A stretch of DNA of 64,000 nucleotides from Reyranella sp. (GTDB taxonomy: Bacteria; Pseudomonadota; Alphaproteobacteria; Reyranellales; Reyranellaceae): NCBI RefSeq assembly GCF_017305915.1, contig NZ_JAFKJN010000005.1, forward strand, positions 124,001-188,000. Direction: 5' to 3'. Below the pieces are notes generated by a model, which had not been told where the DNA came from, did not search any database, and was given only the letters and a program-made list of their open reading frames with translations. Of this stretch, positions 1-8,589 are shown one piece after another; the stretch's first letter is position 1; each line of letters starts with the position of its first letter. A program made the position numbers and the translations under genes.

Positions 1-2715
1 CGGCTTGACCGCGAGCTCAGGCACCAGCGCCAGCACCTCCTGCACCGCGCTCATCGCGCCGAACGCCTTCTGATGGCAATGGCCGTGCAGCAGCGCCGTC
101 TTCTGCTCCAGCGGCTTGAGGTCGAGCGCGAGCCGGCCCGCCTTCTTCTCCTGCGCCAGGAACTCCTCGAACAGGAAGGTCCTCTCCGCCGTCCGGCGCG
201 CGGCTTCGCCCAGGCCCAGCGCCAGGAACTCGTCGCGCATCGTCAGCAGGCAGGACGGCTCCAGCCCGATCACCGGTATGTCACGCAGCACGAAGGGATA
301 GAGCGCCTCGAGCACCCGGTAGGCCTCGTCTTTCGCCTTGTCGACCTGACCTGTCGCAAGATAGGTGCGGCCGCAGCATAGCGGGCGCGCGCCTATGTCG
401 GGCCAGGCGACAGCGACGCGATGGCCCGCCGCCTCGAGCACCCGCCGCGCCGCGTGCAGGATCTCCGGCTCGAAATTGTTGGAGAAGGTGTCGGCGAAGA
501 TCACCACCGTCGCGTCCTCGGCGTCGACGCCGGTGGTCGACAGGAAGGTATCGCTGCGCCACTTCGGCAGCGCGCGCTGCTTGGCGAAGCCGAGGAACGG
601 CTGGACGATCCAGGCGAGATTGAACAGCCACGGCAGGCGGCGTGCCACTGGCGCCAGGGCCGGCAGGTTGCCGATCAGCTTGTCCCGCCGGCTCAGGCCC
701 TTGCTCATGCGCCGCGCCGAGCGCACCTCGATCTTCATGCGCGCCATGTCGACGCCGGTCGGGCAGTCGCGCTTGCAGCCCTTGCAGCTCACGCACAGGT
801 CCATCGCCTTCGCGACATCGTCGGAGGCCATCGCGTCCTTGCCGAGCTGGCCTGACAGCGCCAGCCGCAAGGTGTTGGCGCGGCCGCGCGTCAGATGGAT
901 CTCGTCGCGCGTGACACGGAAAGACGGGCACATCGTGCCGGCGTCGAACTTCCGGCAATGGCCGTTGTTGTTGCACATCTCGGCGGCTTTCGCGAAGCCG
1001 CCGGTCGGATCGCCGCCGCTGCCGGGATCGGTGAGCGCCTCGGTGCGCGGATCGTTCTGGACGTTCCACGCCGACCAGTCGAGCGCCGGCTTGTAGTCGA
1101 TGCCGCGATAGCCTGGCTTGAAGCGGAACAGCGTGCGGTCGTCCATCCGCGACGGCCGCACGATCTTGCCGGGATTGAGCCGGTTCTCCGGATCGAACAG
1201 GCCCTTGATCGCCTCGAACGCCTTGGTGATCCGCGGCCCGAACTGCCAGCTCACCCACTCCGAGCGCACCAGCCCGTCGCCGTGCTCGCCCGAATAGGCG
1301 CCCTTGTACTCGCGCACCATCGCCGAGGCTTCCTCGGCGATCGCCCGCATCTTGTCGGCGCCGTCGTTGCGCATGTCGAGGATCGGCCGCACATGCAGCG
1401 TGCCGACCGAGGCATGCGCGTACCAGGTGCCGCGCGTGCCGTGCTTCTCGAACACCTCGGTGAGGCGCTGGGTGTAGTCCGCCAGATGCTCCAGCGGCAC
1501 CGCGCAATCCTCGATGAAGGAGACCGGCTTCCCGTCGCCCTTCATCGACATCATGATGTTGAGGCCGGCCTTTCGGACCTCCCAGAGCGCCGCCTGCGGG
1601 CCGGGCTCAGGCATCTCGACGACGCTGCCGGGCAGGCCGAGATCGCCCATCAGCTCGACCAGGCGCCTCAGGTCGCGCAGCTGGTCGTCGCGCTCGGCAC
1701 CGGCGAACTCGACCAGCAGGATCGCCTCCGGCTTGCCGATCCCCCCGCCTTCGATGAGGGCCTTCTCGATCACCGGCCGGAAGGCGGGATTGGCACGCGC
1801 CAGCTCGATCATGGTGCGATCGACCAGCTCGACGGCGACCGGCTTCAGCTTGACGATGTGCTGCGCCGATTCCATCGCCTTGTAGAAGGACGCGAAGTTC
1901 ACCACGCCGAGCGTCTTGTGCTTGGGCAGCGGCGAGAGCTTGAGCGTCAGGCGCTCGGTGACGGCCAGCGTGCCTTCGCTGCCGACCAGCAGGTGCGCCA
2001 TGTTGACCGAGTTATCGAGCGTGTAGGGCCGTTCGGACTGCGGGAAGAAGATGTCGAGGTTGTAGCCCGCGACCCGGCGCAGCACCTTCGGGAACATGCG
2101 CTCGATCTCGTCGCGCTCGGCGAAGGCCAGCGCCGCCACCTTGTCGGCGATGGCGCGCACCGCCGGCTGCATGTCCTCCGGCCGCTTGGCATCGAAGCGC
2201 GCCCGGATGCCGTCGGCCAGGATGACGTCGAGGCCGGCGACGTTGTGCACCATGTTGCCGTAGCGGATCGAGCGGCTGCCGCAGGAGTTGTTGCCGGCCA
2301 TGCCGCCCAGCGTGCATTGCGCCGAGGTCGAGACGTCGACCGGGTACCAGAGGCCGTGCGGCTTCAGCCAGGCATTGAGCTGGTCGAGCACGACGCCGGG
2401 CTGCACGGTGACTTCGGCGCGGTCCTTGTCGAAGCCGACGACGTTGCGCATGTGCTTGGAGAAATCGACGACCAGCGCCTCGCCCACCGTCTGGCCGCAC
2501 TGCGAGGTGCCGGCGCCGCGCGGCAGGATCGCCGCCTTGGCATCGCGCGCCACGTCGAGCGCCAGCGCGAGATCGGTCTCGTCGCGCGGCACGACGATGC
2601 CGACCGGCTCGACCTGATAGATCGAGGCGTCGGTCGAGTAGCGGCCACGCGAGGCCCTGTCGAACAGGACCTCGCCCTTGATGGTGTCGCGAAGGCGTTC
2701 CTCGAGAGTACTCAA
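1..2715 (-). CDS. FAD-binding and Fe-S-binding 2-hydroxyacid dehydrogenase (glycolate/D-lactate oxidase type), partial
   Basis: The reading frame runs off the window, leaving 905 codons and missing the C-terminus. From the N-terminus I see a PCMH-type FAD domain (about residues 40-200, PRGAGTSQCG and GNNSCGSRSIRYGNMVHN), an FAD-oxidase C-terminal domain (to about 530), a ferredoxin-like cysteine block (CVSCKGCKRDCPTG) preceded by CNNNGHCR, and CCG-domain motifs (LCCGRTY, GHCHQKA). This is the fused GlcD/GlpC architecture of YdiJ and Dld-II proteins, which oxidise D-2-hydroxyacids and pass electrons to the membrane chain. The start is TTG, overlapping the upstream Bug gene stop as TTGA, which indicates translational coupling. 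The substrate cannot be read from sequence; the neighbouring glyoxylate aminotransferase makes glycolate or a related acid plausible. Confidence 0.9.
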   Translation of the reverse strand, partial: MSTLEERLRDTIKGEVLFDRASRGRYSTDASIYQVEPVGIVVPRDETDLALALDVARDAKAAILPRGAGTSQCGQTVGEALVVDFSKHMRNVVGFDKDRAEVTVQPGVVLDQLNAWLKPHGLWYPVDVSTSAQCTLGGMAGNNSCGSRSIRYGNMVHNVAGLDVILADGIRARFDAKRPEDMQPAVRAIADKVAALAFAERDEIERMFPKVLRRVAGYNLDIFFPQSERPYTLDNSVNMAHLLVGSEGTLAVTERLTLKLSPLPKHKTLGVVNFASFYKAMESAQHIVKLKPVAVELVDRTMIELARANPAFRPVIEKALIEGGGIGKPEAILLVEFAGAERDDQLRDLRRLVELMGDLGLPGSVVEMPEPGPQAALWEVRKAGLNIMMSMKGDGKPVSFIEDCAVPLEHLADYTQRLTEVFEKHGTRGTWYAHASVGTLHVRPILDMRNDGADKMRAIAEEASAMVREYKGAYSGEHGDGLVRSEWVSWQFGPRITKAFEAIKGLFDPENRLNPGKIVRPSRMDDRTLFRFKPGYRGIDYKPALDWSAWNVQNDPRTEALTDPGSGGDPTGGFAKAAEMCNNNGHCRKFDAGTMCPSFRVTRDEIHLTRGRANTLRLALSGQLGKDAMASDDVAKAMDLCVSCKGCKRDCPTGVDMARMKIEVRSARRMSKGLSRRDKLIGNLPALAPVARRLPWLFNLAWIVQPFLGFAKQRALPKWRSDTFLSTTGVDAEDATVVIFADTFSNNFEPEILHAARRVLEAAGHRVAVAWPDIGARPLCCGRTYLATGQVDKAKDEAYRVLEALYPFVLRDIPVIGLEPSCLLTMRDEFLALGLGEAARRTAERTFLFEEFLAQEKKAGRLALDLKPLEQKTALLHGHCHQKAFGAMSAVQEVLALVPELAVKP

Positions 2716-3701
2716 TCCAGCTTCACTCCTGATGCGGCGACGACCTTCTGCCACTTCTCGATCTCGGAGCGGATTCGCTTGGCGAACTCGGCCGGCGGCT
2801 CGCCGCCCACCTGCGCCACCTGATCCTTCCAGATCGCCTGCAGCTTCTCGACTTTCATGGCCTTCACGGTCTCGGCGTACATGCGGTCGACCAGCGGCTG
2901 CGGCGTGCCCTTGATCGCCCACAGACCATACCACGTCGAGACGATCCAGTTCGGCACGCCGACCTCGGCCGAGGTCGGGATGTCGGGGAACTCGGAGACC
3001 CGCTGCGGCGTCGCCGTGGCGAGGCCGATCAGGCGGTTCTGGCGGATCTGCTGGGCCGAGGTGCCCATGCCGTCGAACATCATGTCGACGTTGCCGGCCA
3101 GCAGGTCCTGCATCGCGGGCCCGGCGCCGCGATAGGGCACGTGGGTGAACTTGGTGCCGGTCTCCAGCGCATAGAGCTCGCCCGCGAGGTGATGCGCGGT
3201 GCCGGCGCCCGGCGAGGCGTAGTTCACCTTGCCGGGATTGGCCTTCACGTAGGCGAAGAACTCGGCGTAGGTCTTCACCGGCACACGGGTCGGATTGATC
3301 GAGATCACCTGCGGCACCAGCGCGATCATGGTGATCGGCACGAACGAGGTCTCGAGGTCGTAGTCGAGGTTCTTGTAGATCGACGGCGCGATGGTGTGGT
3401 GCACCGCCCCGACGAAGAAGGCGCTGCCGTCGGGCTTCATCTTGGCGGCTTGCGAGGCGCCGACCGTACCGCCCGCGCCGCCCTTGTTGTCGATGATGAT
3501 CTGTTGGCCGATCTGCTCGCCGATCTGCGCCGCCAGAGGCCGCGCGAACACGTCGGTGCCGCCGCCGGCCGGGAACGGATTCAGCCAGGTGATCGGGCCG
3601 ATCGGCCAAGGCTCGGCCCGAGCGACCGCCGGCGCCGCGAGCGCGGCCGCAAGCGCACCGCCGAGAACGCGGCGACGCGACGACATGAACGACTTGGACA
3701 T
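2712..3701 (-). CDS. Bug-family tripartite tricarboxylate transporter (TctC-like) substrate-binding protein
   Basis: Encodes 329 residues, normal for the family. The N-terminus carries a twin-arginine-like export signal (SSRRRVLGG, then an Ala-rich stretch ending ARAEPWP), so the product should be periplasmic. The mature part has Bug hallmarks: the PFPAGGGTDVFARP ligand loop, NKGGAGGTVGASQAAK, and YASPGAGTAHHLAGELY. Bug proteins bind carboxylates or other small organic acids. No membrane TctA/TctB partners lie nearby, so it is an orphan receptor, as is common in this family. The start is ATG preceded by GGAGG about 14 bases upstream. It sits between the gntR gene and the FAD/Fe-S dehydrogenase on the same strand, so the ligand may be that enzyme's substrate (inference). 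Confidence 0.93.
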   Translation of the reverse strand: MSKSFMSSRRRVLGGALAAALAAPAVARAEPWPIGPITWLNPFPAGGGTDVFARPLAAQIGEQIGQQIIIDNKGGAGGTVGASQAAKMKPDGSAFFVGAVHHTIAPSIYKNLDYDLETSFVPITMIALVPQVISINPTRVPVKTYAEFFAYVKANPGKVNYASPGAGTAHHLAGELYALETGTKFTHVPYRGAGPAMQDLLAGNVDMMFDGMGTSAQQIRQNRLIGLATATPQRVSEFPDIPTSAEVGVPNWIVSTWYGLWAIKGTPQPLVDRMYAETVKAMKVEKLQAIWKDQVAQVGGEPPAEFAKRIRSEIEKWQKVVAASGVKLD

Positions 3702-3730
3702 AACTACCCCTTGTTCCTCCCGAACCACGC

Positions 3731-4393
3731 TTATTGTTCGCCCATTGTCTCCAGCACCGCGCGTTGCTTGTTGCGCAGGTGCTTCACCAGGAGGTCGCGC
3801 AATTTCTCCCCGTTGCGCGCCGCCAGAGCCTCGACCATGTCGCGGTGCTCCTTCACCGCCTTGTCCCACTTCGCCTGGACCAGGTTGGACCGGAAGCGCA
3901 GCGCATGCAGGCGCGCATTCAGGGTCCGGAAGGTGTGGGTCAGCACCGGGTTGCCGGCGATCGCATTGATGCGGTCGTGGATCGCGCGATTGACCCGGTA
4001 GTAGTTCGGCAGGTCGCGCCGGGCATGCGCCTGCTCCATCTCCGTCTGCAGGGTGCGCAGGTCGGTGACGTCGGCGTCGGTCACATGCGCCGCCGCCAGC
4101 TCGCCCGACAGGCCTTCCAACGCGGCCATCACCTCGAAGGCGTGGCGCGCATCCTCGCGCGACAGCGACACGACCTGGGCGCCGCGGTTGGGGAGCTGCA
4201 CCAACAGCCCGTCGGCCGCGAGCATGCGGAAGGCCTCGCGCAAGGGCGTGCGCGACACGCCCAGGCGCTCGCTGAGCTCGCGCTCGTTCAGCCGCGCACC
4301 CGGCGCCAGGTCGCCCTCGATGATCAGGGTGCGCAATCGCTCGGCCGCCGCTTCGGGCAGCGAGGAACGGGCAATCGGAAAAGAACCATCCAT
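3731..4393 (-). CDS. GntR-family (FCD/FadR-type) transcriptional regulator
   Basis: Encodes 220 residues. An N-terminal winged helix (about residues 10-75, with LNERELSERLGVSRTPLREA typical of GntR recognition helices) is followed by an all-helical FCD effector domain (about 85-205) with metal-ligand-type residues (NRAIHDRI, KEHRDMVEAL). FCD regulators sense organic acids and usually control the adjacent catabolic genes. It is first in a minus-strand set with the Bug binding protein and the hydroxyacid dehydrogenase, and divergent from the glyoxylate aminotransferase. It probably controls both directions from the 66-base intergenic space, which holds a GntR-like half-palindrome. Confidence 0.93.
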   Translation of the reverse strand: MDGSFPIARSSLPEAAAERLRTLIIEGDLAPGARLNERELSERLGVSRTPLREAFRMLAADGLLVQLPNRGAQVVSLSREDARHAFEVMAALEGLSGELAAAHVTDADVTDLRTLQTEMEQAHARRDLPNYYRVNRAIHDRINAIAGNPVLTHTFRTLNARLHALRFRSNLVQAKWDKAVKEHRDMVEALAARNGEKLRDLLVKHLRNKQRAVLETMGEQ

Positions 4394-4417
4394 GGGTGCT
4401 GGACTCAGTCTCGCAGA

Positions 4418-4434
4418 TTGCATACAAAATACAA
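4418..4434. promoter_or_regulatory. Candidate GntR/FCD operator in a divergent promoter
   Basis: The short space between gntR and the aminotransferase gene contains TTGCATACAA followed at once by AAATACAA. FCD-type GntR regulators commonly bind TTGTATACAA-like palindromes; this copy differs at two symmetric positions. Position between divergent genes supports an autoregulatory operator. Binding itself is inferred. Confidence 0.45.
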
Positions 4435-4459
4435 CGACGAATCTCAGAAGGGATGAACG

Positions 4460-5656
4460 ATGCGCCTGAACTCGCACCCGAGCGGCCGCCACTTCCTGCA
4501 GATCCCCGGGCCGACCAACGTCCCCGACCGGATCCTGCGCGCGATGGATTATCCGACCATCGATCACCGCGGACCGGAGTTCAACGCGTTGGCGAAGAAG
4601 GTCCTGCGCAGCGTCCGCCAGATCTTCCAGACCAAGCAGCCGGTGATCGTCTATCCGGCGTCGGGCACCGGCGCGTGGGAGGCGGCGCTGGTCAACACGT
4701 TGTCGCCGGGCGACCTGGTGGTGATGTGGGAGACCGGCCACTTCGCCTCGCTGTGGAAGAAGATGGCCGATCGGCTCGGCATCAAGTCGGAGTTCATGGG
4801 CGGCGACTGGACCAAGCCCGCCGATCCGGCGGCGATCGAGAAGCGCCTGAAGGACGACGCCGGCCACACGATCAAGGCGGTGTGCATCGTGCACAACGAG
4901 ACCTCGACCGGTGTGACCAGCGACATCCGAGCGGTACGGCGCGCGATCGACGCGGCCAAGCATCCGGCGTTGCTGCTGGTCGACACCATCTCGTCGCTGG
5001 GCTCGCTCGACTACCGCCACGATGCGTGGGGCGTCGACGTCACGGTGGCGGGCTCGCAGAAAGGCCTGATGCTGCCGCCGGGCCTCAGCTTCAACGCCGT
5101 CAGCGAAAAGGCGGTGGCGGCGTCGAAGAACTCCAAGATGCTGAAGTCGTTCTGGAACTGGGAAGAGATGCTGGCGAGCAACGCCAACGGCTGGTTCCCC
5201 TACACGCCAGCAACCAACCTGATGTACGGCCTCAACGAGGCCTGCGACATGCTGCTGGAGGAAGGCCTCGACGCGGTGTTCGCCCGCCACGCTCGCCATG
5301 CCGAAGCGACGCGTGCGGCGGTCACCGGCTGGGGGCTCGAGATCCTGTGCAGCGATCCCAAGGCCTACTCGGGCGCGCTGACGGCGATCGTGATGCCGGA
5401 GGGCCACGACGCCGACGCCTTCCGCAAGGTCGCGCTGGAGAACTTCAACCTGTCGCTCGGCCAGGGCCTCAGCAAGGTCGCCGGCAAGGTGTTCCGCATC
5501 GGCCATCTCGGCGACTTCAACGACCTGATGCTGATGGGCACGCTGTCGGGCGTCGAGATGGCCCTCGGCCTCGCCAGAGTCCCGCACAAAACAGGCGGCG
5601 TGCAGGCCGCCCTCACCTACCTGCGCGACACCGCGCCCGGCGCGCGGCACGGCTGA
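4460..5656 (+). CDS. Serine/alanine-glyoxylate aminotransferase, class V PLP enzyme
   Basis: Encodes 398 residues, the family length. The N-terminal FLQIPGPTNVPDRIL and TIDHRGPEF motifs are diagnostic of the AGXT/SgaA group. The PLP lysine is K201 in AGSQKGLMLPPG; D175 (LLLVDTISSLG) should bind the pyridine nitrogen and SGTGAWEA binds the phosphate. The reaction transfers an amino group from serine or alanine to glyoxylate, giving glycine plus hydroxypyruvate or pyruvate. It is divergent from gntR and directly abuts a GST gene (stop and next ATG are adjacent). With the hydroxyacid dehydrogenase on the other side it could form a glycolate-to-glycine route (inference). Confidence 0.92.
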   Translation: MRLNSHPSGRHFLQIPGPTNVPDRILRAMDYPTIDHRGPEFNALAKKVLRSVRQIFQTKQPVIVYPASGTGAWEAALVNTLSPGDLVVMWETGHFASLWKKMADRLGIKSEFMGGDWTKPADPAAIEKRLKDDAGHTIKAVCIVHNETSTGVTSDIRAVRRAIDAAKHPALLLVDTISSLGSLDYRHDAWGVDVTVAGSQKGLMLPPGLSFNAVSEKAVAASKNSKMLKSFWNWEEMLASNANGWFPYTPATNLMYGLNEACDMLLEEGLDAVFARHARHAEATRAAVTGWGLEILCSDPKAYSGALTAIVMPEGHDADAFRKVALENFNLSLGQGLSKVAGKVFRIGHLGDFNDLMLMGTLSGVEMALGLARVPHKTGGVQAALTYLRDTAPGARHG

Positions 5657-6289
5657 ATGCGCCTCTATGTGACGCTCGCCTCGCCGTGGGTGCGGCGCGT
5701 GCGGGTGACGATCCTCGAGCTCGGCATCGAGGATCGCTTCGAGTTCGTGCAAACCAAGTGGCCGCATAGCTGGGGCACGCAGACCGTCGCCATGCCGGCC
5801 GACTTCACGGCGGCGACGCCGGTCATGCGCATCCCCGCGCTGGTCACCGACACCGTGACGCTCACCGACTCCCACGCGATCTGCGACTACCTCAACGCCG
5901 AGTTCGGCGCCCACCGCCTGCTCGCGCGCGAAGGCAAGGCGCGATGGCAGGCGCTCTCGACGATGGCGCTCGCCAATAGCGTGCTCGAGGCGCAGATCAT
6001 GCGGCGCGCCGAGACGCTGCGCTCGGACAAGGAGCGCTCCGACGACTTCATCGCCAAGATGCGCGACCGGACGTTCCGCTGCTTCGCGGCGCTGGAGAAG
6101 CACCTGCCGGATTTCGGCGGCACGTTCGACCTGGCACAGATCACAACGGCCGTCGCCTGCAGCTACGATGATTGGCGCTACGGCCGCGGCTGGCGCAGTA
6201 CGGCGCCCAAGCTCGCGGCTTGGTACGACTCTGTTGCCGCGCGGCCATCGATGAAGGCCACCGAGCCCGCCGAGACGCCGCAACGGTAA
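5657..6289 (+). CDS. Glutathione S-transferase family protein
   Basis: Encodes 210 residues. The N-terminal thioredoxin-like half shows LYVTLASPWVRRVRVTILELGIE, the cis-proline region PVMRIPALVTD and the SHAICDYLNAEFG glutathione-contact motif; the remainder is the all-helical C-terminal domain ending near AAWYDSVAARPS. This is a cytosolic GST fold; the electrophile is unknown. The ATG follows the aminotransferase stop codon with no spacer, so the two are co-translated. The Ser at position 9 of the SPWVRRV segment may act as the catalytic residue in place of Tyr or Cys (inference). Confidence 0.88.
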   Translation: MRLYVTLASPWVRRVRVTILELGIEDRFEFVQTKWPHSWGTQTVAMPADFTAATPVMRIPALVTDTVTLTDSHAICDYLNAEFGAHRLLAREGKARWQALSTMALANSVLEAQIMRRAETLRSDKERSDDFIAKMRDRTFRCFAALEKHLPDFGGTFDLAQITTAVACSYDDWRYGRGWRSTAPKLAAWYDSVAARPSMKATEPAETPQR

Positions 6290-6302
6290 GGGGGGTCCCA
6301 AA

Positions 6303-6374
6303 CCGTCCCAGCTCCGGGACGGCCAACCCTTTGGCGGATCGACATTTTCGCCCCAGAGTCCCAGAATCCGGGAC
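6303..6374. repeat. Two copies of a GTCCCAG-N-TCCGGGAC dyad
   Basis: Downstream of the GST gene a 7-bp stem (CCGTCCC/GGGACGG, 6-base loop) at 6303-6322 is followed by a second copy of the same motif, GTCCCAGAATCCGGGAC, at 6358-6374. They may be a weak terminator pair or members of a small repeat family; neither has a clean T-run. The rest of 6290-6586 holds no convincing gene; it carries only GC-rich shadow frames and a stretch, TTATCCACAAGCTCAGGACA, resembling widespread alphaproteobacterial intergenic repeats. Confidence 0.6.
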
Positions 6375-6586
6375 AGCCACCCCCTGCCTAACATCCTTTT
6401 TCTGGCCAGGCGGTGCACAAAGAACGATGGCAAGCAGAGCAACGGCATCATGCGTGCGACTCTGCACGCGTCAGCCGCAGACTCCTATTTTGGGCATTGG
6501 CCGCGATTTTCCGGCCCGGAAATCAGGCCTCGAGTCGCGGTCCATTGCCCATATTGAGCCTCGCGCGAGAAGGCTTATCCACAAGC

Positions 6587-7018
6587 TCAGGACAGGATCA
6601 GGCAGGTCGTCGTGGCGTGCGCGAGCAGCCGGCCGTTGGCGTCGGTGACGCGGCCCTCCGCCGTGCCGACGCGGCGGCCCGGGCTCACCACCTTGCCCTC
6701 GGCGCGAATCGGTCCCGTCTCGGGTGTGATCGCGCGAATGAAGGAAATCTTGAACTCGAGCGTGGTCGAGCCGACGCCCTTGTCGAGCAGGGTCATGATC
6801 GCGAGCCCCATGCAGCTGTCGAGCATCGTCGCCGCCAGCCCGCCATGCACCGTGCCATGCGGGTTGAGCTGCGTGCCGTTGGGCGTCGCGGTGACGACCA
6901 CCCGCCCCATCTCCGCCTCGACGATCCGGTAGCCCAGGGTATCGGCCATCGAGTTGTGCGGCAGCGTGCCGTCGATCATCGCCTGGACGAACTCCAGGCC
7001 GGTCATGTCCTTGCGCAT
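6587..7018 (-). CDS. PaaI-type hotdog-fold thioesterase
   Basis: Encodes 143 residues. The hotdog signature LNPHGTVHGGLAATMLDSCMG (helix and catalytic Asp region) and the downstream strands (STTLEFKISFIRAI, GRVTDANGRLLAHATTTC) match the PaaI/YdiI acyl-CoA thioesterase family, which hydrolyses aromatic or short acyl-CoA in the cytosol. The start is uncertain: ATG at 7018, ATG at 7006 or upstream GTGs at 7021 and 7027 all lie in frame, and none has a strong Shine-Dalgarno sequence. It is downstream of repeat element A and may be a separate unit. Confidence 0.88.
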   Translation of the reverse strand: MRKDMTGLEFVQAMIDGTLPHNSMADTLGYRIVEAEMGRVVVTATPNGTQLNPHGTVHGGLAATMLDSCMGLAIMTLLDKGVGSTTLEFKISFIRAITPETGPIRAEGKVVSPGRRVGTAEGRVTDANGRLLAHATTTCLILS

Positions 7019-7079
7019 CACATTCACTAAGCGGCTTGGACGATTAGGGGCTCGCGGTTTTCGGACCTCTTCACCATCT

Positions 7080-7214
7080 TTCCTCCCTGCGCGCAGCGTG
7101 GGGAGGTGCCCCGAAGGGGCGGAGGGGTCATAGGGCCCAGTCCTCGATGTGGCCCATTGACCCCTCCGGCGGCGCAAGACGCCGCCACCTCCCCGCGCTT
7201 TGCGCAGGGAGGAA
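7080..7214. repeat. Nested palindromic intergenic element, copy A
   Basis: A 135-bp imperfect inverted repeat. It begins TTCCTCCC and ends GGGAGGAA. Inside are four local hairpins: an outer left stem at about 7082-7106, GCCCC-GAA-GGGGC, GGCGGCG-CAAGA-CGCCGCC, and an outer right stem CCTCCCCGCGC-TTT-GCGCAGGGAGG. A central helix joins GGAGGGGTCA to TGACCCCTCC. Copies C, D and E share the layout with different but still complementary stem sequences. This copy lies between the thioesterase and the DUF559 gene; its right end is 8 bases from the DUF559 stop codon. Confidence 0.92.
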
Positions 7215-7222
7215 CATGAGCC

Positions 7223-7507
7223 TCACTCGAAACGGCCGGCCATTTCCTTGCGATGCAATGCTTCGAAGATCGTCTCCATGACACTCTCGGTCTCGCTCAA
7301 GACATGGCCGTTCCAGAATCGCAGCACCCGGAAGCCTCGTGATCGCAGGAAATCGTCGCGCCTTGAATCGTATGCCGCCGCATCCAGATGCTGGCTCCCG
7401 TCGAGCTCGATGACGATTGCGGCTTCCGGGCAGACAAAGTCGCAGATGTAGGGGCCGATCATATGCTGACGCCTGAACTTGAAACCGGCCATCTGGCGAC
7501 GGCGCAA
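7223..7507 (-). CDS. DUF559 (PF04480) endonuclease-like protein, probably 5'-damaged
   Basis: The frame has the DUF559 core (AGFKFRRQHMIGPYICDFVC, then AAIVIELDGSQH with the E/D catalytic-type residues, and RDDFLRSRGFRVLRFWN), related to very-short-patch-repair nucleases. The usual N-terminus continues upstream in the same frame to about 7576 (ARDLRQNLTDAE, LLWSRLRRRQ), but this stretch has no ATG, GTG or TTG; the first in-frame start is the TTG at 7507, which would remove it. An ATG at 7580 sits one frame away inside repeat B, so either a one-base indel broke the gene or initiation is non-standard. It is flanked by direct copies of the right half of the palindromic element. Confidence 0.75.
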   Translation of the reverse strand: MRRRQMAGFKFRRQHMIGPYICDFVCPEAAIVIELDGSQHLDAAAYDSRRDDFLRSRGFRVLRFWNGHVLSETESVMETIFEALHRKEMAGRFE

Positions 7508-7576
7508 GCGGCTCCAGAGCAGGCATTCGGCGTCTGTCAGATTTTGACGAAGGTCGCGGGCGAAGTTGAGCGCGGA

Positions 7577-7630
7577 TCATGACCCCTCCGCCTCTGCGGG
7601 GCACCTCCCCGCGCTTCGCGCAGGGAGGAA
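7577..7630. repeat. Half copy (right arm) of the nested palindromic element, copy B
   Basis: 54 bp equivalent to the right half of copy A: TCATGACCCCTCC, a small stem GCCTC-TGC-GGGGC, then CCTCCCCGCGC-TTC-GCGCAGGGAGG and AA. It ends immediately before the oppF-like stop codon (7631) and its other side runs into the damaged 5' end of the DUF559 gene. Together with copy A it brackets that gene with direct repeats. Confidence 0.9.
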
Positions 7631-8589
7631 CTATCTGAGGTGGCAGGCGACGTGATGGCCGGGCGCCACCTCGCGCAACGGCGGGTCCTTCACCTTGCAG
7701 TCGGCCACGGCGTAGGGGCAGCGGGTGTGGAAGTGGCAGCCGGGCGGCGGCTTGGCCGGGCTCGGCACGTCGCCCTGCACGATCGCCTTCTTGGCGCGGC
7801 GGCGGCGCGGGTCGGGTACGGTCGCGGCCGAGAGCAACGCCTCGGTGTAGGGATGCAGCGGCCTGGCGAACAGCGTGCGCTTGTCGGTGAGCTCGACGAT
7901 GCGGCCAAGATACATCACGGCGATGCGATGGCTGATGTGCCGCATCACCGCGAGATCGTGGCTGATGAAGAGATAGGCCAGCCCGTACTCGGCCTGAAGG
8001 TCGATCAGAAGGTTCAGCACCTGCGCCTGCACCGAGACGTCGAGCGCCGACACCGGCTCGTCGGCTACGATTACCTCGGGGCTGACCGCCAGCGCCTTGG
8101 CGATGCCGAGCCGCTGGCGCTGGCCGCCGGAGAATTCATGGGCGTACTTGCGCATCGCCTCGGGGCGCAAGCCGACCCGCTCGAACAGGGCGGCGACGCG
8201 CTCGTCGCGCGCGCGGCCTTGGGCGATGCCGAAATTCTCCAGCGGCTCGCCGACGATGGTGCCGGCTGGCAGCCGCGGGTTCATCGACGAATAAGGGTCC
8301 TGGAAGATCGTCTGGATGCGTCGGCGGTGCGGCCACATCGCGCCGGGCTTGAGCGCCGTGATGTCCTCGCCGCCCAGCACGATGCGGCCGGCGGTCGGCT
8401 CGATCAGCTTCAGGATGGTCTTGCCGACTGTCGACTTGCCGCAGCCCGATTCGCCGACCAGGCCCAGGGTCTCGCCCTTGGCGATGCTGAAGCTGACGCC
8501 ATCGACCGCCTTCACCGAGCCGACCTGGCGCTGCAGCAGGCCGCCATGGATCGGGAAATGCTTCACCAGCTTGTCGACCGCCAGCACCG

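Noticed and set aside
6575..6583. Perfect DnaA box TTATCCACA
   Set aside because: It is a single copy with no AT-rich unwinding region, no dnaA/dnaN/hemE neighbours and no further boxes. It appears within a repeat-like TTATCCACAAGCTCAGGACA stretch, so it is not an origin.
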